Of a stretch of 64,000 bases of DNA, positions 48,001 through 60,029 are shown one piece after another (positions within the stretch are counted from its first letter, which is position 1; every line of letters starts with the position of its first letter). The stretch is from contig NC_079237.1 in assembly GCF_028502605.1 (NCBI RefSeq), positions 1,736,001 through 1,800,000 on the forward strand. Reading direction: 5' to 3'. The notes beneath the pieces were generated by a model. That model was given only the letters and a program-made list of their open reading frames with translations, had not been told where the DNA came from and did not search any database. The stretch is from Trichoderma breve (taxonomy: Eukaryota > Ascomycota > Sordariomycetes > Hypocreales > Hypocreaceae). A program made the position numbers and the translations under genes.

Positions 48001-48299
48001 CCAGGGCCCGTCCGTAGTGCATCCCAATGCATAAATCATTTGCTGCCCAACTCCAAAGGGAAAACGGTAATGAAAGGGGAGAAAGTCGACTGAGGTGTAG
48101 ATGGGCAAGCCCTGGCCTCATCTATTTCGCCGTTTGTCAAAATGTAATATGTGAACTGCCACATCGCCACGTAGCATGCACTCGCCTTCCGTATACTAAT
48201 CGGTCGTAATTCTTGTCTCTGTGGTTTATGTAGTTATGTCCGTTCAACTTTTATGATCGGGAACGTATTGGCAGTGTTTCTGGTGCTCAAAGCACAGAC
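45085..48299. other. 3.2-kb spacer between MED19 and the homeodomain gene
   Basis: Left part is the MED19 promoter; right part should hold the 3' region of the homeodomain gene. Overlapping ORFs at 45200-45850 on both strands come from GC-rich composition and are not supported. A 150-bp purine-only tract lies at about 47562-47710. No gene identified. Confidence 0.5.
47562..47710. repeat. polypurine tract
   Basis: Almost entirely A and G on the plus strand, made of GAA, GAG and AAGAAG words with a few interruptions. On the homeodomain-gene strand it would read as a polypyrimidine tract about 590-740 bases past the stop codon. Such tracts can form triplex DNA or bind pyrimidine-tract proteins. 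Confidence 0.8.
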
Positions 48300-50379
48300 T
48301 TAACTTGTGCTATGATGCAATGAGGGCCTCGCTCTATCGAGTGGTGACGTTGCTCCTCCTTGAGTTATATATCCTCGATCCCGTTTCAATGAAATTGCGC
48401 TGTTTAAATCGTTCATGCCATAGCTGTCGTTACGTTGCTGGTTATTTGCGTAATCCGGTGCCCCGCTAGGATAAACGCTTCTCGAGTCTGTACGAGAATC
48501 ATGACCATTCAGGCCACTCTGCAGAGTCTGGGGAAACCCAGGTGTACCCACCGAGTCTGGATAGTCTCTTACACTTGATGGTGTAGCTGATGTTCGCGGC
48601 GGAGGAGCCGCCAGAGAAGGGGTCAGCGGCGCTGATAAAGGAGCGGCGCCGTAGCTGGCCTGGTATGTTGAGGATGCTCCATATTGCGAAGAAGATCCGG
48701 CTGTTCGATGATTTTGCGACTGAGGAGATTGGAGTGCTCGATAATGGTCTGTCGTATTCAGGGGCAACGAGGCTGAGGCAGCTCGAAGACGAGATCCATT
48801 CTCAGATGTCTGCTGGAAATTGGGGTAGCTCAATCCTGTCGGCGATGATTGTGCATTACTGCCGCCTGTTGATCATCATCAGCGTCAATATTCAACCAGT
48901 TTCGAGGTCTATCAACTTACTTGTGTAGGGACTCCGGTCAACACCCCCTGCGCTGCTGGGTGGCGCTTGGCTCATCTGACCGGGCTGATAGACCAAGGAA
49001 GACCGATCAGATACACTGGAGTGCGTATTCACACCAGGATGCATATAGTGTAATTGCAGAGACTCAGACCTTGGCCTGGATACCGGATCCCGGTTATGAA
49101 AGTTTTGGAGTGGCCTAACTCCGTGGCGATGCGCATCCAGGGGCCCGTGTGGCCCGCCACTTCCATGGGGAGGATAGCGCTCACTAGAGTGCGGTGATAT
49201 TGGCGACATGACTCCGGATGAATTTACTGTGTTCGAAGGGTAAAAGCCGATGTTGCCAAACGATGGCGTCAAGCCTGTGGGTGACATATGACCTGGTCCC
49301 TCTTGACGCCGCACGTCCACCATTAGGGGTGCTCTCATCGAGTTGCTCGGATATGGAGGGTGGTGTCCAAAGTCTACGGGGGCTGCCAGCGGCATCGGCA
49401 TATGGACTGCCCCGTAAGGAGAATGCAAAGCTTGTACATTGTCAAAATCGTCTGGAACTGCTCTCATCTTGATCATTCGATCACGGTCATCGGCGTTGAG
49501 CCTCTTGATCTTCGCACGCCTAACAGACTAGTCAGATGCTATTGGTGTTCCTCCCACTCCCGGAGAGCCTGTGATAGAACATCTCTTGTTAATCTAACTT
49601 ACCGGTTCTGAAACCACACTTGGACTTGTCGAGGGCTTAATCCAGGTATTTCTCTGGACAACCTTTCTCGATGGGCAGCGTCGGGATGGGGCTGCTTTGC
49701 AAATTCGCTCGTCAAGAACCGTGTTTGCTGGTGCGTAAGCCTTCACCATCATGTTAGCTCGCTGGCTTGTTCATATCCAGCCGTGGCTAGGATCCTACCT
49801 AAAGCGTTTCATCTTTCTGCGAGCTGCCACCCGTTCCGCCGCAGTTTGAAGTAGTGAATCCGCCTCATCCTCGGCCATATCCTCGTCAAGTAAGGCATCT
49901 TCTTCATCCTTCGGTACTACCGCACGTTGATCATCTGGTCCAAATCTATCAGAGGGATTGCCCAAGCCTTTCGCCATAGTTGAAGTTGAGTTGACGTAGC
50001 CTGAAGGTGCAGAATCTCTAGTAGTGGCTCTGGCAGTCGGTACGGGTTCGTCCAGCAAACGGGATGTCGTGCTCATGCTTCTTGATTCCTCCTTTCTCTC
50101 TGATGACTCGGCAAGTCGGGAAGGGTGGCCGTGGTCCTCTGCTGCTCCGCGATAAGTATTATGGTGTAAACTGGGTGTCAGTGTTGGCTGTCTATCTGTA
50201 TGGGCTTCTAGCCGAAGATTTTCGCTCTGTGCCATGGATTGAGGTTGGACTACTCCCGAGTTGGCATGATTCGATTCGGAGGGTTGAGAATAGGCAGATC
50301 CAGCTGGCTGCGAAAGATACGGATACTGGCCCTGCCAGTCTGGCTGTGTTTGTAATGAGGAGTCGTATTGGTCTGACAT
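48300..50379 (-). CDS. homeodomain transcription factor
   Basis: Minus-strand exons 50379-49799, 49740-49603, 49519-48921 and 48865-48300, 627 residues. The homeodomain spans three exons (about residues 185-250): RRKMKRFR | LTHQQTRFLTSEFAKQPHPD, then RERLSREIPGLSPRQVQVWF with QNR | RAKIKRLNADDR. The recognition helix has the invariant WFQNRRAK. This is the typical rather than TALE type and matches the single-homeodomain fungal regulators linked to conidiation and fruiting-body development. Upstream are an acidic segment (DEEDALLDEDMAEDEADSL) and a Gln/Ser-rich N terminus; downstream is a His/Pro/Ser-rich low-complexity region. The start is uncertain: the frame is open to 50526 with earlier Met codons (for example in MLATRSCDPEH). 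I chose MSDQYDSS. Confidence 0.88.
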
Positions 50380-53300
50380 GCGTGGACTGGTTGAAGCTTT
50401 ACCAGGAGCCGGAAAGTATTTGCCCAAGGACCAGTGGCTGTGCTCAGGGTCGCAGGACCTAGTGGCGAGCATTGGGATGTGGTTTAGGCCCTTCGGATGG
50501 AGAGGCACCCGCGGAATCACCCACACGATTTTCTCGAGAAATGGTTGAAAGCGCTGCTAAAATCAACTCGACAAGAGCCAGACAGAGAAGCTACTGCCGT
50601 CGCCAGGAAGTTATCGACAGATCCAGATCCTGAAACAGTCAAGCCAGCTTACGAGGTCCCGAAGGAATGTTCCGTGGTACTCCGATAGGAAATAGAAGCT
50701 GCTGGTTGAGTCGTCTCGCTCGCGAGTTGTATGATTCAGAAACTCGAAACCAACCAACCAAATGATTTATCACGAGGAACAAGTTTAGTTATGCTCAGAA
50801 GCAGTGGCACGGAACAAGGACGGCTCGGATTAGTTTGGTCTGGGTTGAGGGGGCGGGATCCCTTCGAAAAGGGACTGCCTTTGATCTCGGCCTGCGGAGA
50901 GCTTGCTGTACTGGTAATACAGTGGATGTATCCCTTTGACCGGGTTGGCCAAGAAAGAAGTAGGTAGTTAGCCGCCTGCAAAGCGAGAAGAACCAGTGAG
51001 CGACCCCTGTCTGAGCAAAGTTAGGGCATGAGTGGCTATCCAAGTTCAGGTCGCAAGACTGATTTGAAGGGGTCGTATCTTAGTTCCAAGGTTCCACGAG
51101 GTAGGATTGGGATAGACTTGTATGGTGACATGAAAATGAGGACCGCATACCACGCGCTTCAGTGGGGTCCGACATCGATTTAGGTGCAATCGATGGTCCT
51201 GGAATCATCAGCTCGCATACAGGTATATGCCTCGTGCAGGTATGGGGTGCCGGGTGGTCCCAAGATGCTAGCAGGATGACTGACTTGTCCCGAGCCTGCA
51301 AGCTCCAGATCTTGTCAGAAAACAGAGTACTCGTAATATCCGTTAGGAGGGGTTTCAGAGAATTGTCCGCAGAGAATACGGCAAAAATGGAGGCTGCCGC
51401 TAGAGACAAGGACCTGTATCGATGGAGAAGAAGCTGTGGGGGGGGGCGTCTCCGTACCTGGTACCTGATGAAGGAGGATGGGGTGGGTGAGCCTATGCAG
51501 GCTTTGAAGCTTCTTGATTCGAGAAAAGCCGCACTGTAATGGGCCAGCAGTGCAGAGCATGCGCTCCTCACCCTTGCGGTTGTCGGTTGAGCTACCAGGA
51601 GTCTTCCGTGTTCCAAGATCGGGAAAGAGGGACCACTACCAGGAAGGGTATAATTGAGAACGGCCCCTTGTCCACAAGCCTTTCTTGGTCGAACTACTAC
51701 GACGACTTCTCCGTACTTCCAGTATAAAGATGAACCAACTTGGTGTCATGTAGTTTTGTGAAAACAACGAGTGGCAATGAGTCTCTGGCAATTGCCAACA
51801 ACCAGTCGACAAGCAAGGAGTTGACTAAAAATGAAAGCTCTGTCTGACATGGGGAGCGGCCGGAGCAGCGCGGATCTGGGCCCTCAGTCGAGCAAGTCGA
51901 GTAGTACTACTACTAGCATCTATAATGTGCGTGTCGGCCAAGAGGGGGAACTCAGCCGCGGCGACGCAGCGATCCGATGCTCTCTTTGCGCCGGGTATGC
52001 AAAAGCAGACCCATCAGGGACGCCGCGTTCAGTTATTCGTCCGCACAAGCACCTGGAGCCGCAGCATGAAGGCCTCGTCCATTATGCCAGACCGCCGCTT
52101 CCAACTGCGAAGATAGTTGTACGCCCGCGCGAAAGCACAAGCTAAAGTGGCTCTTCAATCTTAGCGGCATGGGATCGATCTCATTAGCCAGCAATTTGCA
52201 TCAAGGGACAGGGCTTACAGCAAGACCAAAGCCAAGCAGTAGCAAAGGACCACATAAAAGGGCCGCAAGAATCGACTACCAGACGGCACCTCGGCCGGAC
52301 CACTGGCGGGTAGTTCAGCGGCTCCTGGAGAGTAGTAGCACATTTTCTCTTAATAGAGCCCGCGGACGAACGCATGACCGTCGCTCGAGGCCTGTTTGCG
52401 TACTGAACCAATGGGCTCTTCAACGAGTTACAAAGGTCATGGTAGTTGATGGCATAGTACAACGGGCAAGGGGGGTCTTCGAAAACAAGGAGGGTTGACG
52501 CCAGGGGGCGCGCATATCGGTGACCAGGGGTGCTGCCATCCAAGACAGGGGTCGCCAGCGGCAAGTCAAAGACGACAAGAAATCGCAGGCCTTGTAAGTG
52601 GGGGGGAGGGTCGCCACATTTGAATGCAGGTAATAGTTACAGCGGCCGAGGAGGAGGACTAGGCAGTGGTGGAGCAGTTGTTGTCTCTGTGTTGAATCGA
52701 GACAACGCTCGTACTGGTAGCCATTGCCGATGTGAAAGAGATATCTCCAGCTGTCTGAGTTATTCTTTTGCTGTAACCGGAAGAGGGTGGGAGCAACAGT
52801 GACTAACACGTCCAGCCTCGTTCCGCTTGTTCATGCAGATAACGCGCGCGATCAATTGGGCTTAGGAGAACATGTGAAGCGGATGACGGTTGGGAAAACT
52901 GCAGCACGATGCCTTTCAAGGTATCCACCCCTCCTCCCGAGCGTGGCGTAATGGAGCTAGGCCCTCTCACTGCAGAGTCGTGCCTAGCATATGCCTCGTT
53001 AGCTCTCATACGATGGAGGCAAAGCGAACGGCATTTGCAGCTAGGGTGGATTGGATTCCCATTCTTGCATCAGGCTGAAGCGAGAAAGTGGCATCCCTCA
53101 CCTGACCACGATACACATACACAGAGACGACGAGATGAGCCGCGTTGCTGATATTGGAGGAAAGAAGTTTCGAAGTCGAATCTGCCACAGGTCGAAAGAG
53201 CATCGCCAGGATGTCCGCGCACGGATCATTCGACACGCGGAAGAATTGCAGGGCAACGACACGCTACCCGTACATCAATCTAGGGCTACCCAGGATGTAC

Positions 53301-56300
53301 TCGTACTTCGTACTTTCGTACGAGTGCCAGCCTTTCCATGGAGGTGCTGAGAAAGGATATGCGCCGGTGCAACCGGGCCAGTCTTAGTGGGGCTAGCTCA
53401 AGCCGCGAGATGCTCAATCCACGTAGCATTGCGCTCGAGTGCATGCGTCTGCGCGTGTATGTATGTGTATGACCAGCTCGCGTTTGGACCAAGGTGCAGG
53501 CAAGCTGGAGCCTGCGAAGTGCAATCGGTCGCATGTCTGAGCAATGAGGTAGGATGGCAGTACGATGATTCGTACAAGCACTCATGACAGCACTTGAAGA
53601 CAAGCTGTACTGTAAACCAAGTCGTTTCATCCCGAGCCGGGGGGGTGGCTAGACAAACTCACGTCTCTAGCTCCCTCAGGGGTAGCTACGAACTAGAACG
53701 CTCAAGTATGTCGCTGTGCTCGGTAATTGGCAGGCCCGCCGCCTGCTGAATTGTTGTTTTATATTTGCTTTCAAAGTTCCCGCTCTTGCAGAAGTGCAGT
53801 AGGCCACGTGCGAAGTATTAACACTTTCAGTCCATATCGGGTAGAGCCATATTCTTTAAGAGTCTAGTTCTAAGAGCATTGCAGTAGTATTAGCGAAAGC
53901 GAGCAACCATAAGATCTCACACAGTTAATGTTTAAGCCTACCTGTAGTCCACAGTAGCATATCGATTGAAGCTGTAGATGCTACTACAGTATGTTGCGCA
54001 TACGCGGTAATGAAAGGAGGAGAGCCATGTCGTTTCAAGATGCCTTAGCAGTGGATCTCGGGGTCAGGGCGGATAATGCTGTCAACGGAGCCGGGAGCGA
54101 GATTCTAGAAGAAAGAAACACTCCACTATACAGGTGCAGTAAGACATCAGGGGGGGATAGTCCATCACAACTGTTGGAATAAGCATGAATGCCAGCAACG
54201 CGGCGGCGCGGGGCAGCGAGTCAGAAAACACAATACGGCGTATTATTGTCCGTCGTTATATCGTAGAGAGCTGCAGGTCAGACAGCAAGCCTCGCGAATC
54301 TGCCAGACCGCTGCTACTGCCCCTGTTGAAACAGGTGCGCATGACGGATAGCTCTTGTTGTCGCCGAACTTGTGACTCTTCTACCGCCCATGGTGCTAGT
54401 AACTGGGAGGCACCCAAGACGTCGCACGGAGTGCAGCGCAACAGCGGTCGAGGGCTCGCACAATGCCTGCCGCCCGTGAGAAGATCCGGAGCTCAACGTC
54501 TCTCGGGCCCTGCCTGCCCAACCGTTGACGTGTCTACGAAGTAATGATATAGCATTTGTCTGGTCATCTTTCCTCTCCGTCGTCCCGCCTGGAGCAACGA
54601 AAGTCGCACGTTGTATTAGGCAAGATCCGACCACATGGCTTTTCGTGCCAGGTTTCGGATGGCCGCCGGCCACGCGGACGCAAGTAGCCGCCATGTCGGA
54701 AGTGGGAAAGCCCCAGGGCCACTTGACTCATTGGGTATGGGTCGACTTGGTTGACGCAGCGGGCCTGGCTGTTTAGAAGTCATGTTTGGAGCTTCTGCTC
54801 CCTGTCTGGAAGAAGGAGAAAATAGGGACCCCGGTCAGCTGTGGCACGACTGTGAGCTTCTAGCTGCCGCCGTTGTGAAGCAGCTAAAGAAAGAATGGAT
54901 CACCCGATGGCCCAGGGCAGCCCGGGCGAGTTTCGAGAACGGCCGAGCTGGTATTTGTACGGTGCTGTCGCCTTCTCTTTTCAACATGTTCCAAGTTAGA
55001 GTTCCTAGGTTGTGCTCGTATACGAGTACAGCAACTCGGCAGCTCGTTTTGCGTTCTCAGGGCCCAACAGTCAACAGTCGACGACGATAAGGCATCGTTG
55101 CAACATCCGTCATGTGCATACGGTTGTGTGTGCATGCATGGAGCAAGTAGCCTTGCCGTACCTGTACAGTAGCACGCACGCAAGGTGTTAATCTCAAGAT
55201 GCTCCGAAGGGTCAGGGCCATCGCCTTTGCCGTAGCATTACATGTGTAGCACCGGCGATGGCCTGCACAAGCACGTACCTGTACTTGGGGCCTGGTATTA
55301 ACTGGACTGCCCACTAGCAGGCCACTCGCTGATCGCTTGCCAGATGCCACCCTCCACGAGGAAACTGGCCGGAAGAAGGAATGGGCAGCAAAAGAAGAAA
55401 ACGAGGAAACACGACGAAAGAGAGCAAGGCTGTGCTAAGGGGGAGGGTGAAGGTGAGAGCTGCAGGCCTGGGAAATAGATATCGACACTCCCCCTCCCCC
55501 AAACCTCCAAGGTTGGAGTGCCACCTCAGGCACCCGTACCGGATACCTGTTCCTGTTGCTGCAGCGCTCCTGTCTGCTCCTGTCTGCAGTGGTTCCCCTT
55601 GTTCCAGTACTTGCTCATGCACCTGTACCTTGTACCTGCACCATGGCCCGACCGGTCTTGTTCTCTCCTTGCCCTTACCCTGGACTCCCGCCAATGGCTG
55701 GCCGCTTGAAAGATTTCAGGACCTCTCGCGTAGCCTCGCGTCGCCGCCTTTTCCCCGCGCCTGACGCCTTGCGAAGCCCCCGGTCTTGTCCCAGCCGCTC
55801 ACATGCACATGCTCGCTCAAGCTTCAAATTTGCTGCGCGACAAAGCGGGGAGCTCTGAGGAGCGCGTTCCAATCGAGGCCCGGACCAATGCCTCAGTCAG
55901 TGCTAGTTCCCGCCCGAACAGGTAGCAAATGGCTTGCGATGGAGAGGCAGATGGAGCAGCCGGGCCTTTCATTTCAAGATGCTGCGACCTGTCCCGGACG
56001 GAGCATTGCGACTTGTACGACAGGACAGTTCCCCCTACCAAGCTGGCTGCATGTGCTGGTCTGGTGCCATGGAGAGATGAGCAAGCAAGGTACCCGGCTC
56101 TAGGGGAGAAAAAAAGAAAAGAGGCTTACTCAAGCTTGCACAGGACCGAGTCGTCAAGACGTTTGGTTTGTCCTCTCCGGCCGCGTGCGTGGGTGGCCTG
56201 CCGGGCGTGACCGTGAAGCATCCTCGGGTCTACTCCAAGATTGCCCGAAGGCCCAATGGCAGCGTTCGCTCACGCCTGTGCCGTTGGTTCTCGACCTACT

Positions 56301-58602
56301 GCATCCAGCTGGTGGTGTGGCGAGCAACCCTGTGGATGGACGGCTCTGATGGGATGCCTACTGCACAAACTTGTTTGTTTGGTATCATATGCGGGCGCAG
56401 AGCATCTTGTACTTTCCTTGTACCGGTGCTATGATGCCGACCTTGGAGCTATTGGAAACAAGCTTCATAGGATGCCCAAGGTAAGTAAGGTGTGTCTGCG
56501 GTGTGTGTGTGTGCCCTCTGCCCTTGTAGTACTCCTACTGCCCTCGGTGCTGATTCTACCTATCAGCAGGCACCTGGATGAAGACTCATACTTGTTGCCA
56601 CGCGTGTGTATTACTCCTTTCGAAGGAGGGTGCTGCTACCACGACCGCCACCAGTGCTACATACTGCCAGGCAAGGCCTTGGACACAGACCTATCCATGC
56701 TGCAAGCCATGTCGGGCACATGGGCTGGACACATGTTCTCTTGGACTAGGCCGGGTCTTTAATCATCGCTTCAGCAGGCGGGAGATCTGCCCCCCGAAGT
56801 CGCATAGAGATGAGCGAAGCATGCAGATTCATCACTGCCGCCTCTCTACTTTACGGCAAGTGCGGAGTACATGCCGGCGTAAATTAGCCGGAAATCGAAA
56901 TCATTTCTCAACAATGGGCCCAGCCGTGGGTTGCAGAAGCTGAACATTGGCGTGATGGGAACCCTCACCTTCCCGGACGCCCAGCTTTTCGATTCGGCCG
57001 ACGCCTAGGTGCAGTACTGTATCTGTACGAGTACATCTCGGAGGGGTCCTAGCCGGTGCTGGATGTGCAAACCTGCTCGTCTAATTTCCCTTCCGCTCCC
57101 GGGAGGAGTCGTGATCGAGCCATCCACGTAATTGCAGAGGGGGAAGAGCAATCCTTCAATTCAGCCTCAATCTCACGAGCAAAATCCTGGCCCTGGCAGC
57201 GTCACATCAAATATACAAGTACAGGCAGAGTGACCGATCGCCGCTTCGATAATTCCGCCTATTTTTCTTCTTGTTTTCCATTCCTCTTCTCCCTGTCGGC
57301 GTTTATTTCGCAAATTTGCGGCGTCGGAAACGGCTGAATACTCTGGACTACTTACAAGGTGTGCCAAGAGCTGAAGTGAGAAGCGCCGTCTGAGTGCCGC
57401 ATCATGCATCAGAGCATCGGCCTTCCTGCATCATCTTAGTTGTGCATTAGTCAGTGACCCGCATCCTACAGGAATTCTCTCACTCTTGGTCAGATACGCA
57501 GTCGAAGCCCTCAAGAATATTAACATGGCTGGCATCGAATGAGGCGCCCCTCGCGAGATCAGCCACCATACTCGTATAAGGTAAATGTACCGGTTTAATC
57601 AATGTCCTCAATGGGACCACAAGTACCTACTTTACTTGAGGCGTGGTGTCCACGGCTTCATTTAATACTAAAGTACCTCACTTAGGTGCTAATCAACCGT
57701 TATTATTGTAAGGCTTGGTGAGACATTTCGCCAGGAACAGCCCGATCTCCAAATGAATCTATTATTAGCCCCCGTCGGATGACTTGCCTAGCGCTGAAAC
57801 GCTGGGAGCACAGACGCTAGATGCTCGTTTTTGACGGGTTGGAGAAAAGTAGTAATTCGTACATGATGGCTTTGCGACATTGCCGGATACGAAATAGCAT
57901 CCGCGAGCGAAATAAGCAGACGCTGAGTGCACCCTGAATCGGCTACAGTACTGTACGCATCAAGGCAGGCTATTTTCTCCACAGGACGGCAATGAAACTC
58001 GCTGTACTTGGACGATTCAGGTTTTCTATGTGTATTGAATGCAAGGTCGTCACCATCACTCGACTTCTGCCGGCATATGCAAGTCAACCCACCTCGTAAC
58101 TTAATGCTTACGGATACGGACGGGTGCTCAACCTTGTTGGAGCTGTAAGAGCATATATTACCTTGCCGTCACTCTGATAGTCTCGTGACCTCAAATGCCC
58201 AGTAAGCGGTACCAGGGGGTTGTGATGAAAGATGTACCTGTATAGAGACTTTTGTTCTTCCGCACACACCTATGAATCTTTCTGGTGATGGCCTTAGATC
58301 TTATACTAAGTCCTAAGGAACCATCTATAACCATTGGATCATCAATTAACTATTAATATGATTTAAGATAGAATTTGAAATGGCTGAATGGATTAGTAGT
58401 AATTGGAATATAAAGAAACGTATCCACGATGAGGTATTCGCATCTTACACGTTGTGACAGCAACATGTGTAGATATATGGCAAAGAGGACGCCCAAACTG
58501 TAAACATGTACGATTTCACGACTTCGAGTTATACATAGGTACGAGTCTTTTTATTCAATAAGACACATTGTCGTAGCTTTTGATACACATGTCCTTGGGC
58601 CA
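50380..58602. other. 8.2-kb region with no convincing gene
   Basis: The longest gene-free stretch. ORFs are short, overlap on all frames and lack protein-like composition or spliceable partners. It contains clusters of GTAC words (53288-53330, 55155-55290, 55605-55640, 57010-57035), an AT-rich patch at about 58300-58420, G- or C-runs at 51431-51440, 52599-52608 and 53639-53646, and no long terminal repeats that I could detect. It lies 5' of the homeodomain gene and 3' of the dehydrogenase gene, so it may be a very large control region or long leader, or may encode noncoding RNA. Confidence 0.5.
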
Positions 58603-59672
58603 TTAATAGTCGTAGAATCCCTTTCCACTCTTCTTTCCAAGCCACCCAGCATCCACCATCTTTCCTAGCAATACACTTGGGCGGTATTTAGAGTCGCCTG
58701 TTTCTGTGTGCAGAACCTTCATGATAGACAAGCAAGTATCAAGGCCAATGAAATCCGCAAGTTGCAGAGGACCCATGGGGACGTTGGTTCCGTTCTTCAT
58801 AATGGCATCGATTGAGTCTCTGTCGCCAACTCCCGTCTCAAGGCAGATGATGGCTTCGTTGATATAAGGCATGAGAATTCGATTGGCGAGGAATCCAGGA
58901 GAGTCAGCCGAAACGGAAGTGACCTTGCCCATTCGCTTGCAGAACTCAACCGCCGTGTCAAGCGTCTCCTTGCTGGTTTGCAAGCCGCTAATAATCTCTA
59001 CACCCTTCTGAACAGGGACGGGGTTCATGAAGTGAGTAGAAACAACTCTTGATGAAGCCGAGGTGTCATTGGGATCGGTGGTAGTGGCGGCAGCAATGCG
59101 CGTGATGGAGATTGAAGAGGTGTTGGTCGCCAAGATTGCGTGAGGGGGGGCCACCTTGGCCAGCTTGCTGAAGATGTCGAACTTGAGCTGAGGGATCTCG
59201 GGCACAGCTTCGATGATGAAGTCGACAGAAGAGAAATCTTCAATCTTGGTGCTAGTCGTCAGCAGGGAGCGAGCTTGATCAGCTTGTTCCTGAGTAATTC
59301 TGGACTTGGACACGTCCTTGGCTAGCAGCTTCTCTATCACGGCTGTCAGTCATGACATCACTTAGCCCGCGGGCACGAGGCTCCAACGCACCAGCAAAAG
59401 CAATGCCTTTACTCAATGCCTGCTCAGAAGCATCAACGAGAGTAACCGGAACTTGCGCCCTTTGCGCAGCAACAAGAGCGATGCCCAGGCCCTAAACGCA
59501 GTATCAGAATGTCATCTTCACGTGTAAGCGGGATCAATGCTCTCACCATCTGGCCGGCGCCGAGAACACCGACGCTCTTGACATCAGCGGCATATTGCCT
59601 GGGAGTAGAGCTGAAGCAACGGGCCTGGCGCACGGCTCCCAGCGCCCTCCCTCGAAGAATTGAACTGGCCAT
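58603..59672 (-). CDS. mitochondrial L-3-hydroxyacyl-CoA dehydrogenase (3-hydroxybutyryl-CoA dehydrogenase type)
   Basis: Oxidises L-3-hydroxyacyl-CoA to 3-ketoacyl-CoA with NAD+ in mitochondrial beta-oxidation. Exons on the minus strand are 59672-59547, 59491-59392 and 59333-58603, 318 residues. The N terminus MASSILRGRALGAVRQARCF is basic and Ser/Arg-rich with no acids, a good mitochondrial presequence. The Rossmann NAD site VGVLGAGQM | GLGIALVAAQ is split by intron 1. Other signatures are DFIIEAVPEIPQLKFDIF, ILATNTSSISITRIA, VSTHFMNPVPVQKGVEII (catalytic His), DSPGFLANRILMPYINEAI, GPLQLADFIGLDTCLSIM and the C-terminal GKKSGKGFYDY. Length matches the monofunctional family (about 310-320). 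It diverges from TOF1; its promoter carries CCTCGG. Confidence 0.93.
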
Positions 59673-59768
59673 TTTGAATTGTAAAGGGTAGAGAGAGATC
59701 GGTGAAGGTCCAAGCCGGCTAGACGAGGTACATGAACAACTTAATATGGATTGCGGCAACCCGGGTAA

Positions 59769-59774
59769 CCTCGG
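59769..59774 (+). promoter_or_regulatory. CCTCGG box (FarA/FarB/CTF1-type site) upstream of the dehydrogenase gene
   Basis: The hexamer CCTCGG is the known core of fatty-acid-responsive Zn2Cys6 regulators FarA/FarB in Aspergillus and CTF1 in Fusarium, enriched before beta-oxidation genes. One copy is present here, at a sensible distance from the start codon. A single hexamer can occur by chance. Confidence 0.5.
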
Positions 59775-59861
59775 CCCATTTGCTCGGTGGAGGTTAAGTG
59801 AAGCCGTGTTATCAGTGCCGACAATCATCCGCTTATCGACCGCGTAAATTGTTACACCAAG

Positions 59862-59880
59862 CGCGTCTAGCTAGACGCGT
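59862..59880. promoter_or_regulatory. palindrome containing an MCB (ACGCGT) upstream of TOF1
   Basis: CGCGTCTAG directly followed by CTAGACGCG forms a perfect 18-bp palindrome (59862-59879); the next base completes ACGCGT on the right arm. ACGCGT is the MluI cell-cycle box bound by MBF, which drives G1/S replication genes in yeasts. TOF1 is a replication gene, so the context fits. Confidence 0.6.
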
Positions 59881-60029
59881 TCTGGAGGGGCAGCTGTAGA
59901 TTTATGAACTGAACTGACAAGTGATAGCTGGAGCATTGAAGCATACAGCTGCTTGCATTTGGCCGTCTTCGATGCTGTCAATTAATTCACTTTTTTACTC
60001 ATAGCAGCTTCACGCAGAAGACGGCCACG

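Larger units (their letters stand above)
59673..60029. promoter_or_regulatory. shared divergent promoter of the dehydrogenase gene and TOF1
   Basis: 357 bases separate the two start codons. It contains CCTCGG at 59769-59774, 97 bases upstream of the dehydrogenase ATG, and an 18-bp perfect palindrome at 59862-59879 whose right edge completes ACGCGT (59875-59880), about 150 bases upstream of the TOF1 ATG. Confidence 0.7.

Noticed and set aside
51080..51616. 178-codon minus ORF in the 8.2-kb spacer
   Set aside because: No motif, and flanked by frames equally long by chance; no splice partners.
56241..56762. 173-codon ORF in the 8.2-kb spacer
   Set aside because: Composition is erratic (many Cys, Trp, His), there is no recognisable domain, and overlapping frames of similar quality exist.
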